From the NCBI RefSeq assembly GCF_003435815.1, contig NZ_QTUV01000001.1, forward strand, positions 1-64,000: 64,000 bases of DNA. Reading direction: 5' to 3'. Both the position numbers and the translations under genes were made by a program. The notes under the pieces were generated by a model. The model was given only the letters and a program-made list of their open reading frames with translations, was not told the DNA's origin and did not search any database. Of the stretch, positions 43,801 through 51,697 are shown one piece after another. Every line of letters starts with the position of its first letter. Within the stretch, counting starts at the first letter, position 1. Origin of the DNA: Dorea sp. AM10-31. Its GTDB lineage: Bacteria; Bacillota; Clostridia; Lachnospirales; Lachnospiraceae.

Positions 43801-45421
43801 GGATCGTCTCGATATCCGGCGCTTCCATAACCATGTCATCGGTAATGCCCGTCAGGTTCGTAATTTCAAACGGAATCGGCACTTTCGGATTGACAAATGT
43901 ACTGAATTTGTCAGTAATCACTCCATTTTCCACCTTTACAGCACCAATCTCGATAATCTTGTCCTTGATTGAGCTGAATCCGGTCGTCTCAAGGTCGAAT
44001 ACTACATATGTGTCATTCAGGCTCTGCCCTTTTTCATTCACTGCAACATCCTGCAGATCATCAACCAGATAACCTTCCACTCCGTAAATCACCTTAAATG
44101 GATCGTCTTTATCCAATCCTTCAATAAAATGATTGGCAATTGGGAATGCCTGTACCACGCCGTGGTCTGTGATTGCGATCGCCTTGTGTCCCCATTCATG
44201 GGCACGCTTCAGAATATCAACTACCTCAGAGACACCGTCCATATCGCTCATCTTTGTATGGCAGTGAAGCTCCACACGTTTCTCCGGCGCAGTATCCATT
44301 CTGGATTCTGTGAAATCACTGATCTTGCGGATTCCGGTTACCGAACCGATTGTCAGTTCTCCGTCAAATTTATCGATCGTTGTTACACCCTTGATTTTCA
44401 GAAAAGCGCCTTTCTTGATATCACCTAATACATCTGGGAGCTGCTCATTTCTTACAAACATCTTAACCATGATCGTATCGGTAAAATCTGTCACTGCGAA
44501 CATGACAATTGTCTTCTCATTACGGATCTCACGGGTATCAAATTCAATGACTTTGCCACGGAAGGTAATCTCACCCATCTCACCTACAACTGTGGATAAC
44601 TCGATCGGATCATCATCAAAATCACGTCCATAGAGCAGATTCGGATCGTCCGGATTCCGCTTAAATGGAGAAAACCGCTCTTTTTTACCAAAGTTTCCGG
44701 AAAATTTCTTACCCTTTCCACCAGTCATTGGTTTTGATGCAGACTTTTGCACCGCTGCTGCTTTCTTTTCCTCTTTTTTCGTTTCTTTTTTCTTATCTTC
44801 GTCTGAAGCTTCCGCTTCCTGAGTGGCATTTTCTTCTCTCACTGCCGCTGTGTGTTCCAGAATTGCTTCTACTTCCTGCTGAATCTTCTGGTCATTATAT
44901 TTTAATTTGCTGTCTTTTGCTTTCTTATATGTAACGTGTACTTCAATCGGACAGCAAAAACGCTCTGCAAATATCCGCTCCAGATAATGTACGAGATGCT
45001 CTTTCTTGCCCTTTGCAACAATTGTATCTGTAAGCTGGAGTCTCAGTACATTTTCCGTATCAAAAGACCACGTAGCGCTCTGCATCATGCTGCGCTCTAC
45101 GACACTCTCCGTCCCCAGTTCTTCCAGAATACTGTCCAGATACTCGTTAAGCAGATTCTCCGGCGTATACTGTGCCGATAAATGATACTGCTCTTTTACC
45201 TCTATCTGGAGTCTGTTTTTTCCGAATAACTGCTCCTTTACCATAGATTCCACACGGTAGATCATCTTCTTCTGAAGCAAATGTGCACTTTCTATATGAA
45301 TACGGACAAAGTCACGATTAGAATTCGTCGTGACTTTGCTAACTTCTACGTCCTGTAATAACAGACGCATATCATCTTTCACCTTTAATGTTGGAAATAC
45401 TTCAAAAAATTTTTTATTCAT
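40874..45421 (-). CDS. polC: DNA polymerase III alpha subunit, Gram-positive type
   Basis: 1515 residues, the replicative polymerase with built-in 3'-5' exonuclease. Order: N-terminal domain; a Lys/Glu/Ala-rich linker near 200-250; OB fold; PHP domain (VELHCHTKMSDMDGVSE near 382); DEDDh exonuclease (YVVFDLETTGFSS near 473, AHNASFDV, HHRAVDDA); rest of PHP; a Zn-type CPNC...CPEC pair near 1025-1055; polymerase core with PDIDLNFSGDYQ near 1075; and a C-terminal thumb/HhH. The linker makes it somewhat longer than the usual 1440-1460. The ATG overlaps the ispG stop by eight bases, so the two are coupled. Confidence 0.97.
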   Translation of the reverse strand: MNKKFFEVFPTLKVKDDMRLLLQDVEVSKVTTNSNRDFVRIHIESAHLLQKKMIYRVESMVKEQLFGKNRLQIEVKEQYHLSAQYTPENLLNEYLDSILEELGTESVVERSMMQSATWSFDTENVLRLQLTDTIVAKGKKEHLVHYLERIFAERFCCPIEVHVTYKKAKDSKLKYNDQKIQQEVEAILEHTAAVREENATQEAEASDEDKKKETKKEEKKAAAVQKSASKPMTGGKGKKFSGNFGKKERFSPFKRNPDDPNLLYGRDFDDDPIELSTVVGEMGEITFRGKVIEFDTREIRNEKTIVMFAVTDFTDTIMVKMFVRNEQLPDVLGDIKKGAFLKIKGVTTIDKFDGELTIGSVTGIRKISDFTESRMDTAPEKRVELHCHTKMSDMDGVSEVVDILKRAHEWGHKAIAITDHGVVQAFPIANHFIEGLDKDDPFKVIYGVEGYLVDDLQDVAVNEKGQSLNDTYVVFDLETTGFSSIKDKIIEIGAVKVENGVITDKFSTFVNPKVPIPFEITNLTGITDDMVMEAPDIETILPQFLEFVGDAVLVAHNASFDVSFIEQNCRYQDITPDFTSVDTVAMARILLPTLSKFKLNVVANALHISLENHHRAVDDAGATAEIFVKFVEMLRARNIKTLTKLNQFGAQNKDAIRKLPSYHVIILAKNQTGRVNLYKLVSESHLDFYARRPRIPKSELSKYREGLIVGSACEAGELYQAILNDKSEQRISRIVNFYDYLEVQPLGNNEFMIDSPKITKVNSEEDLREINRKIIALGEKFNKPVVATCDVHFLNPEDEVYRRIIMAGKGFPDADNQPPLYLHTTDEMLEEFEYLGSAKAREIVIENPNRIADMIERISPVRPDKCPPVIPDSDKTLREICYNKAHSMYGEELPPVVTERLERELNSIISNGFAVMYIIAQKLVWKSNEDGYLVGSRGSVGSSFVATMAGITEVNPLSPHYYCPNCHYSDFDSDEVRAYAGGCGWDMPDKNCPECGTPLIKDGFDIPFETFLGFKGNKEPDIDLNFSGDYQSNAHKYTEVIFGAGQTYRAGTIGTLADKTAFGYVKNYYEERGQGKRTCEINRIVGGCTGIRRSTGQHPGGIIVLPLGEDINSFTPVQHPANDMTTDIITTHFDYHSIDHNLLKLDILGHDDPTMIKTLEEYISSPAMDNEYNETDHKFVATDIPLDDPDVMSLFHDTSALGIAPDDIGGCPVGCLGIPEFGTDFVIQMVVDTKPKTLSDLIRISGLSHGTDVWLNNAQDLIKSGKATISTAICTRDDIMTYLINKGLDSEESFTIMERVRKGTVAKGKCKEWPDFKKDMIDHDVPDWYIGSCEKIKYMFPKAHAAAYVMMAYRIAYCKVNYPLAYYGAYFGIRANAFSYEKMCQGKEKLQYYINDYTRRSSSLTNKEQDEMKDMHIVQEMYARGFEFMPIDIYKAKATKFQIIDGKLMPPFSTIDGMGDKAAEAVEVAAKDGPYLSRDDFRQRTKASKTVIDTMNDLGLFGELPESNQLSLFDF

Positions 45422-46469
45422 TCCAGTGTAAAAGCTCCCATCTTAATGTTTCTAACAACTCATCTTCTTTTACTTTCTTCACAATCTCGCCCTTCTTGAT
45501 CAGAAGTCCTTCTCCGATTCCTCCGGCGATTCCTATATCTGCTTCTTTTGCTTCTCCCGGTCCGTTTACGACACAGCCCATCACCGCAACTTTGATATCA
45601 AGCGGAATATCAGCTACCATCTGCTCTACCTGATTTGCAAGACCTATGAGATCGATCTTCGTTCTTCCGCAGGTCGGACAGGACACAACTTCGATTCCAC
45701 CTTTACGAAGTCCGAGTGTCTTTAAAATTAATTTTGCAGACTTGATCTCTTCTGTCGGATCTCCGGTCAGTGATACACGGATCGTATCTCCGATTCCCTG
45801 ATGCAGAATCAGACCGAGCCCAATGGATGACTTAATATTTCCGGCAAGTAAAGTACCGGACTCTGTAATACCTACATGTAATGGATATTTACACTGGTCA
45901 GCGATCAGCTCATGCGCTTTCACACACATCAGTACATCGGAAGATTTGATGCTGACAACCAGATTGTCATAGCCCATCTCTTCAATCATATGTACTTTAT
46001 CCATGGCACTCTCAACCAGGCCTTCAGCTGTAACGCCACCGTATTTCTCTACCAGATTCTTCTCCAGAGAACCGCTGTTTACCCCGACACGGATTGGGAT
46101 GCCATGTTCTTTTGCCTTATCTACCACTGCCTGCACGCGGGATGCATCCCCGATATTTCCCGGATTGATACGGATCTTATCTGCGCCATTCTCAATCGCA
46201 GCAATCGCCAACCGGTAATCAAAATGAATGTCCGCCACCAATGGAATATGAATCTGCTTCTTGATTTTTCCAAGTGCTTCCGCCGCTTCTATCGTCGGCA
46301 CAGCGCAACGAATAATCTCACATCCTGCTTTCTCCAGCGCATGGATCTGTGCAACCGTTGCATCTACATCTTCTGTCTTCGTATTCGTCATAGACTGAAT
46401 TGCAATCGGATTTCCTCCACCAATCTTCACATTTCCAATCTGTACTACTTTCGTACGTTCTCTTGTCAT
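45414..46469 (-). CDS. ispG: 4-hydroxy-3-methylbut-2-enyl diphosphate synthase
   Basis: 351 residues, a [4Fe-4S] enzyme of the MEP isoprenoid pathway. Seen: the N-terminal KIGGGNPIAIQSMTNT near 15-30, ADIHFDYRLAI near 84, RINPGNIG, and the cluster ligands in SCPTCGRTKIDL near 268-279 and VMGCVVNGPGE near 303-313. The start is the ATG at 46469 with AAGGAGAG upstream; the frame to 46490 is not supported. Ferredoxin or flavodoxin is the expected electron donor. Confidence 0.96.
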   Translation of the reverse strand: MTRERTKVVQIGNVKIGGGNPIAIQSMTNTKTEDVDATVAQIHALEKAGCEIIRCAVPTIEAAEALGKIKKQIHIPLVADIHFDYRLAIAAIENGADKIRINPGNIGDASRVQAVVDKAKEHGIPIRVGVNSGSLEKNLVEKYGGVTAEGLVESAMDKVHMIEEMGYDNLVVSIKSSDVLMCVKAHELIADQCKYPLHVGITESGTLLAGNIKSSIGLGLILHQGIGDTIRVSLTGDPTEEIKSAKLILKTLGLRKGGIEVVSCPTCGRTKIDLIGLANQVEQMVADIPLDIKVAVMGCVVNGPGEAKEADIGIAGGIGEGLLIKKGEIVKKVKEDELLETLRWELLHWNE

Positions 46470-46523
46470 AATTTCTCTCCTTAACCGCAATTATTCTGTT
46501 TCTTTTCTCTCTAAATGTCGGAA

Positions 46524-46568
46524 AAACCCTCTATCACCCGTTTCTTTGAACAGGAAAAATAGAGGGAT
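46524..46568 (-). terminator. Terminator upstream of ispG
   Basis: On the minus strand CCCTCTAT ... ATAGAGGG (8 bp) followed by TTTTTCC; it ends the small membrane protein transcript. Confidence 0.75.
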
Positions 46569-46573
46569 CTTAA

Positions 46574-47035
46574 TTATTCCTTATCTAATACCATCTGATC
46601 GCCATATTCGCTCTCCGTAAGTGTCAGACATTCCCGGTCAACACTGTACGTGTAAGTCGATGCCAGCGATTCAAGAGCTGTCTCCAGATCATTTTCGCTA
46701 TATGCACCCTTAGACTTATCAGCTACGCTTTTTAACTTCGCGTCATCATAGGAAAATGTAATCGTCTTCGCATCCTTATCAATCGAATAAGCTAAAGGCA
46801 CTTCTACTTTGTCCTGCTCCTGGAAATCTAACAGCGTCACATCTGCCGAACCGCTGCCATGGATACTCAGATCCATTCTTCCATTCTCATCCTTCCAGTT
46901 TCCTTCTACCGGATTGGAAGTGAACATCTTCGTCAGCAGGAAGATTGCAATCAGGATGATCAGCGCAGTTGAAACCAGTACGACTGCCCTCCAGATTCTG
47001 CTTCTTTGTTCTTCATCATTCTTTGCTATAAACAT
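46574..47035 (-). CDS. Membrane-anchored small protein, lipocalin-like domain, unknown
   Basis: 153 residues. One membrane helix at about 17-38 (VVLVSTALIILIAIFLLT) is followed by an extracellular beta-rich domain (NPVEGNWKDENG, DLSIHGSGSADVTL, AKTITFSYDDA, YTYSVDRECLTLTES), a pattern like small DUF5640/lipocalin-type proteins of Firmicutes. Function unknown. GGAAGGA precedes the ATG. Alone in its transcript, with a consensus promoter 40 bases upstream. Confidence 0.72.
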   Translation of the reverse strand: MFIAKNDEEQRSRIWRAVVLVSTALIILIAIFLLTKMFTSNPVEGNWKDENGRMDLSIHGSGSADVTLLDFQEQDKVEVPLAYSIDKDAKTITFSYDDAKLKSVADKSKGAYSENDLETALESLASTYTYSVDRECLTLTESEYGDQMVLDKE

Positions 47036-47077
47036 CTATCTTCGTCCTTCCGTATAATACTAATATGCTTTATACAA

Positions 47078-47106
47078 ATTATAAGTTTTTTCCAATCGGG
47101 TGTCAA
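47078..47106 (-). promoter_or_regulatory. Consensus promoter of the small membrane protein
   Basis: Minus strand TTGACA (47106-47101), 17-base spacer, TATAAT (47083-47078): perfect consensus, implying strong expression. Confidence 0.85.
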
Positions 47107-47235
47107 TGGCAAGCGCCTTGTGTCTTTTCCAAAATAATGTTCCCTCTATTGAATTTTCTTAGTCATAATGGAGATTTTTTATTTTGGGGAATTAGCATCC
47201 GGTGAAATTTCTTGTCTGTCCCTGTATAAATAACT

Positions 47236-47469
47236 TTATTCCTCCATCTCCACTACGAGATAAAAGCCTCTCTCTGTCTTCTCGATTTCCTTGATAACCC
47301 CTTTTCGGGACATAATACGCTCTCTTGTACGGTAAATGCCGGACATTGCAACTGACGGCTCTACCAGATAAGTATACTGACCGGTCACGGCGCTTCTTTC
47401 GCTGATCACAACCTCCTGACCTTCTTCAACCAGTCCTTCTCTTTCCATCTTAAATCTTTCCTGACGCAT
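47236..47469 (-). CDS. Small conserved-looking protein of unknown function
   Basis: 77 residues, charged, no membrane helix, no recognised motif. The sequence looks like a small all-beta fold (GQEVVISERSAVTGQYTYLVEPS, then KGVIKEIEKTERGFYLVVEME). AAGGAAG lies before the ATG at 47469. It is divergent from the XRE regulator gene by 190 bp. No operon partner is seen; 47107-47235 downstream holds nothing clear. Confidence 0.6.
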   Translation of the reverse strand: MRQERFKMEREGLVEEGQEVVISERSAVTGQYTYLVEPSVAMSGIYRTRERIMSRKGVIKEIEKTERGFYLVVEMEE

Positions 47470-47603
47470 AATATCGCTTCCTTTCCATATAATAAATTTA
47501 TGATGCCAGCTGATTTGTTCCTTTCATGTCTCATTTGTGTTGCGTTTCGGAACTTTTATTCTGCTTATTGTTGAGTCTCGGCACATTCTATGTTCTTTAT
47601 CGA

Positions 47604-47613
47604 AACAATTGTT
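47604..47613. promoter_or_regulatory. Palindrome before the XRE regulator
   Basis: AACAATTGTT, a 10-bp perfect palindrome just before the A+T-rich promoter region of the regulator gene; a possible autoregulatory operator. Confidence 0.3.
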
Positions 47614-47659
47614 AAAATACATATATATTATCCAATATCCAGAAAGGCGGTAACGTATT

Positions 47660-48019
47660 ATGGCATCATTCGCTGAAAAATTAAAAGCTTTACGCGGGCA
47701 AAATCATATGACACAGGCTCAGCTTGCCGCCGCTTTAAATGTTGCACGTTCTACTGTTGCCGGATATGAAACAAAAAGCCGAGAACCTTCCCATGACAAA
47801 CTGAATGTTATGGCAGATTTGTTCCATGTCAGTGTAGATTATCTGCTTGATGATTCCCCTGTTGAAATTACCACTTTTGATGAGCCGCACACTTCGCAGA
47901 CCGAAGCGCTCCTGCTTACAAGATACCGTAAGCTGTCACTCCAATCGAAAAAGGAGTTGTTACATTACTTGGAACTCTTAGAGTCCTGGGAAACAACTTC
48001 CCACTTAAAAATACAATAA
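47660..48019 (+). CDS. XRE-family transcriptional regulator
   Basis: 119 residues. An N-terminal Cro/C1-type helix-turn-helix at about 5-62 (LKALRGQNHMTQAQLAAALNVARSTVAGYE... DYLLD) and a C-terminal helical tail (LLTRYRKLSLQSKKELLHYLELLE) of the type used for dimerisation. AGAAAGGCGG precedes the ATG. It is a single gene ending at a strong bidirectional terminator. Its target is unknown; no phage genes are nearby. Confidence 0.88.
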   Translation: MASFAEKLKALRGQNHMTQAQLAAALNVARSTVAGYETKSREPSHDKLNVMADLFHVSVDYLLDDSPVEITTFDEPHTSQTEALLLTRYRKLSLQSKKELLHYLELLESWETTSHLKIQ

Positions 48020-48060
48020 TACGTATACCAAAACCGAGATTTTAGTATACGTATTTTTTA
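48019..48060. terminator. Bidirectional terminator
   Basis: ATACGTATAC / GTATACGTAT, 10-bp perfect stem, with TTTTTTATT after it on the plus strand; shared by the convergent regulator and aroF. Confidence 0.82.
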
Positions 48061-48068
48061 TTTTCCTA

Positions 48069-49100
48069 TTAACATTCTTCTGCTATCTTCAGAATCAGAT
48101 CTCTTGTATCGTCCCATCCAAGACACGGATCTGTAATTGATTTTCCGTAAGTCATATGATCACAGATGTCCTGTCTTCCTTCTTCCAGATAGCTCTCAAT
48201 CATAACACCCTTTATCATATCTTTGAGAGCCGGATTGTATCTTCTGCTGTGCAGAATTTCGCTTGTAATACGGATCTGCTCTTTGAATTTCTTATTCGAA
48301 TTTGAATGGTTGGCATCTACAATAATTGCCGGATTCTCCAGATCTTTTTTCTGGTACAAGTCATATAAGCGGATGCAGTCTTCGTAATGATAGTTCGGAA
48401 TACAGGTTCCGTATTTATCTACACCACCACGCAGAATCGCATGTGCATAAGGATTACCGCTTGTAGACACATCCATTCCGCGATAAATATAACGATGTCC
48501 TTTCTGTGCTGCAACAATGGAATTTAGCATAACCTCGAGATTTCCGCTGGTCGGATTCTTCATTCCTACCGGGATGTCCATTCCACTTGCTGTTAATCTA
48601 TGCTGCTGATTTTCCACAGATCTTGCACCGATCGCCTCATAAGATAAAATATCATCCAGATAACTTCTGTTCTCCGGGTAGAGCATCTCATCTGCCGCTG
48701 TAAGCCCTGTCTCTTCCATTGCTCTTAAATGCATCTTACGAATGGAAAGGATTCCGGCGTACAGATCCGGTGCTTTCTCCGGATCTGGCTGATGCAGCAT
48801 TCCTTTGTATCCTTCCCCGGTTGTCCTCGGTTTATTTGTATAAATACGCGGGATCAGGATCAGACGATCTTCGACCTCTTCATTAACTCTCGCAAGACGG
48901 TTTACATATTCGCATACCGCATCTTCATTATCCGCGGAGCACGGTCCGACAATTACAAGGAATTTATCGGATTTACCGGCAAATACATCCTTGATCATCT
49001 CATCTCTTTTTTCTTTAATGTTTTTTAATTTATCCGACAATGGATATTCTTTTTTTAATTCCGCCGGTGACGGAAGTTCTTTATTAATTCTGACTGCCAT
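48069..49100 (-). CDS. aroF: 3-deoxy-7-phosphoheptulonate synthase (DAHP synthase, class I)
   Basis: 343 residues, first step of the shikimate pathway (PEP plus erythrose 4-phosphate). Seen: VIVGPCSADNEDAV near 49-62, RIYTNKPRTTGEGYKG near 84-99, GARSVENQQHR near 157-167, GMKNPTSGN near 178-186, and VDANHSNSNKKF near 262-273. The sequence is of the AroF/G/H type (TTGWKG-like loop reads TTGEGYKG), which is feedback-controlled by an aromatic amino acid. The ATG lies inside the end of the kinase gene (17-base overlap), with no strong ribosome site, so it depends on coupling. Confidence 0.95.
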   Translation of the reverse strand: MAVRINKELPSPAELKKEYPLSDKLKNIKEKRDEMIKDVFAGKSDKFLVIVGPCSADNEDAVCEYVNRLARVNEEVEDRLILIPRIYTNKPRTTGEGYKGMLHQPDPEKAPDLYAGILSIRKMHLRAMEETGLTAADEMLYPENRSYLDDILSYEAIGARSVENQQHRLTASGMDIPVGMKNPTSGNLEVMLNSIVAAQKGHRYIYRGMDVSTSGNPYAHAILRGGVDKYGTCIPNYHYEDCIRLYDLYQKKDLENPAIIVDANHSNSNKKFKEQIRITSEILHSRRYNPALKDMIKGVMIESYLEEGRQDICDHMTYGKSITDPCLGWDDTRDLILKIAEEC

Positions 49101-50055
49101 TTTTTATCATCTCTTCTATCTGTTCCGGTTCCGGCATGGAACGGATAGCTCCTTTTTTTAATGTAATAAGCGCTGCGCCGGCATTCGCGTACTGAAGGAT
49201 TTCCTCCAGATTTTCTTCTGTGAGATTATCGATTCCATATTTTAACACACCATTGATCGCACATCCGCAGAATGTATCCCCCGCTCCGGTTGTCTCTATC
49301 GCTTTCACCGGATAACCCGCTTTTTCTACACGCATATCTTTGTAATATGCACGGCTTCCGTCTTTTCCCATTGTCAGGAAAATGAGTGGAATGTGATATT
49401 TATCCTGTAAATACTGAATTCCCTCATCATAGTCTTCTTTTCCGGATACAAACTGGATCTCATTATCAGATATTTTTAACACATCACACTGTGTAAATCC
49501 ATATTCCATCATCTCTTTTGCTTCATCCAGAGATTTCCATAACGGTGGTCGTAAATTCGGATCAAATGTGATCAGACATCCTGCTTCTTTTGCAGTCTCA
49601 AGCGCTTTCTTTGTCGCTGTGCGAACCGGCTCATCTGTCATGGACAATGTACCGAAATGAAATACTTTTGATCCGCGAATCAATTCTTCATCAACTTCTT
49701 TTTCTTCCAGCATCATATCTGCACCTGGTTTACGATAAAAAGAGAATTCCCTGTCTCCGTCCGGAAATGTATGAACAAAGGCAAGTGTTGTCTTAATCTC
49801 TTCATCCAAGATCAGACCTTTTGTCTCAATCCCGATCGCATCGATCGTATCTTTTAAAAGTCTTCCAAACTGGTCATTTCCAACTTTTCCAATAAAAGCA
49901 GTCTTTCTGCCAAGCTTGTTCAGCATTGCAAGAACATTGCATGGCGCTCCGCCCGGACATGCTTCAAACAGACCGTTTCCCTGTTCACTCTCTCCGTTTT
50001 TCGTAAAATCGATCAGCATCTCGCCCATCGCTGTTACGTCATAAATCTTATCCAT
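49084..50055 (-). CDS. PfkB-family carbohydrate kinase (fructokinase-like)
   Basis: 323 residues. Seen: AMGEMLIDFTKN near 9-20, the sugar-binding CPGGAPCNVLAMLNKLG near 33-49, FDPNLRPPLW near 161-170, and the ATP/anion-hole motif TTGAGDTFCG near 250-259 with catalytic Asp. The sequence is closest by eye to fructokinases. The start is the ATG at 50055 with GGGAGAG upstream. It is 29 bp after the small exporter gene and overlaps aroF. Confidence 0.92.
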   Translation of the reverse strand: MDKIYDVTAMGEMLIDFTKNGESEQGNGLFEACPGGAPCNVLAMLNKLGRKTAFIGKVGNDQFGRLLKDTIDAIGIETKGLILDEEIKTTLAFVHTFPDGDREFSFYRKPGADMMLEEKEVDEELIRGSKVFHFGTLSMTDEPVRTATKKALETAKEAGCLITFDPNLRPPLWKSLDEAKEMMEYGFTQCDVLKISDNEIQFVSGKEDYDEGIQYLQDKYHIPLIFLTMGKDGSRAYYKDMRVEKAGYPVKAIETTGAGDTFCGCAINGVLKYGIDNLTEENLEEILQYANAGAALITLKKGAIRSMPEPEQIEEMIKNGSQN

Positions 50056-50084
50056 AATAGTCTCTCCCGTTTTTCTTCTTTTCT

Positions 50085-50597
50085 CTATCCAAGCAAATGT
50101 ACGCCGCCAAGCAGGACATAAGAAACAAACCACATAATGACAGTTGCCATACAGATTCCAAGCATGATTGCCGGAAACGCTTTTTTAAATTTTATTCCCA
50201 GAAGCGCTGCGATCAGAGATCCTGTCCACGCTCCGGTTCCCGGAAGTGGAATACCAACAAACAGTACAAGTCCCCAGAACTCATATTTCTCGATCTGGTC
50301 TTTTTTGCTCATTGCTCTTGTTTCCAGCTTTTCCACCAGTGGTTTCAGCTTCTTCGTTCCTTTCATCCATGCAAAGATCGGTGTGATCAGAAGCAGAATA
50401 AAAGGCACCGGCACGATATTTCCAATAATTGAAAGCGGAATTGCTTCTGCTACCGGCACACCGAGAATTGGTCCTGCAACAAGTAATGCACCACGAAGTT
50501 CTACGATCGGAATCATGGAAATGATAAAGACGATTGCTTCTTTTCCCATGCTTCCTCTAAGGGCATGTATCAGGCCCTGCACTAAAGTTTCTGTCAT
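50085..50597 (-). CDS. Small multidrug export family (COG2426) membrane protein
   Basis: 170 residues with four to five membrane helices of the DedA-like/COG2426 type. Seen: FIISMIPIVELRGALLVAG near 24-42, IIGNIVPVPFILLLITPIF near 57-75, LVLFVGIPLPGTGAWTGSLIAALLG near 110-134. The annotation 'small multidrug export' is historical; the function is not established. AGGAGAAG precedes the ATG. It lies nine bp after hisC. Confidence 0.85.
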   Translation of the reverse strand: MTETLVQGLIHALRGSMGKEAIVFIISMIPIVELRGALLVAGPILGVPVAEAIPLSIIGNIVPVPFILLLITPIFAWMKGTKKLKPLVEKLETRAMSKKDQIEKYEFWGLVLFVGIPLPGTGAWTGSLIAALLGIKFKKAFPAIMLGICMATVIMWFVSYVLLGGVHLLG

Positions 50598-50606
50598 ATT
50601 CTTCTC

Positions 50607-51662
50607 CTATTTATTCATATATCTCTTAAGAAATGAAAACATTGTTTCCATCTCTTCTTTTGTTCCTATTGTAATCCGCATGTACTGCTCGATCCGTCTG
50701 CTTCCCCAGAAACGCACATAAATATTCTCTTTTTTCATTGCTTCAAAAAGTTCTTTTGCATCGTATTCGGGATGTTTTGCAAAGATAAAGTTCGCCTTGG
50801 AATCAAGGAACTCAAATCCAAGTTTTGCCAGCTCTTCTTTTGCCCATTCTCTTGTCTCGATAATTTTATGCACCGTTTCTTCAAAATGTGCACGGTCTTT
50901 TACAGCTTCGACACCGCAGACCAATGATGTCTGGTTCATCGTATAAGAGTTAAATGAATACTTTACATCATTCAGGCATTTGATCAGATGCGGATTACTG
51001 ATCGCATATCCGATCCGCATGCCTGCCATGGATCTTGCTTTTGAAAAGGTCTGCACAACGATCAGATTATCGTACTTGTCAATCAATGAAAGTGCTGACT
51101 CTCCTGCAAAATCAACATATGCCTCATCTACAATTACAATCACATCCGGATTGTGTCGGATAATATCTTCCACTTTATCAAGTTCCTGATAAAGCCCGGT
51201 CGGCGCATTCGGATTCGGAAAGATCACACCTCCATTTTCTCCGTAATAATCTTCCGGAACAATCTCAAAATTCTTATCCAGCTCCTTGCACGTATATGGG
51301 ATGCGGTACAGGTTCGCCCATACTTCATAAAATGAATACGTGATATCCGGGAAAAAGATTGGCTTATCCGAATTAAAAAATGTCAGGAAACACATGGATA
51401 ACACATCATCCGATCCCACTCCTACAAATACCTGTTCCTCTCCGACATTATAAAAATCTGCCAGTTCTTTCACAAGAATATCTGCTGTCGGATCCGGGTA
51501 TTTGCGGAGAAGATCCGTATTCATAGACTCCAGCGCTTCTGTCACACCTTTTGCCGGCGGATACGGATTCTCGTTTGTATTTAATTTAATTACTTTTCCG
51601 GTCGGCTGTTCTCCCGGAACATACGGTTCTACTTTCCTTATATTCTCTTCAAATGAATACAT
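50607..51662 (-). CDS. hisC: Histidinol-phosphate aminotransferase
   Basis: 351 residues, PLP-dependent class I aminotransferase, histidine synthesis; HisC enzymes often also act on aromatic amino acids. Seen: KLNTNENPYPP near 26-36, LRKYPDP near 51, FVGVGSDDVL near 79, FPNPNAPTG near 147-155, VIVDEAYVDFA near 174-184, and the PLP lysine in FSKARSMAGMRIGYA near 204-218. AAAGGAGAG precedes the ATG. No other his genes are in the window, so an aromatic role is possible. Confidence 0.9.
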   Translation of the reverse strand: MYSFEENIRKVEPYVPGEQPTGKVIKLNTNENPYPPAKGVTEALESMNTDLLRKYPDPTADILVKELADFYNVGEEQVFVGVGSDDVLSMCFLTFFNSDKPIFFPDITYSFYEVWANLYRIPYTCKELDKNFEIVPEDYYGENGGVIFPNPNAPTGLYQELDKVEDIIRHNPDVIVIVDEAYVDFAGESALSLIDKYDNLIVVQTFSKARSMAGMRIGYAISNPHLIKCLNDVKYSFNSYTMNQTSLVCGVEAVKDRAHFEETVHKIIETREWAKEELAKLGFEFLDSKANFIFAKHPEYDAKELFEAMKKENIYVRFWGSRRIEQYMRITIGTKEEMETMFSFLKRYMNK

Positions 51663-51697
51663 AGACTCTCCTTTATCTGTACATCATTAACAACTGC

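Noticed and set aside
45912..46484. Plus-strand 190-codon open frame opposite ispG
   Set aside because: ispG on the other strand has all family motifs; the antisense frame has no motif or ribosome site.
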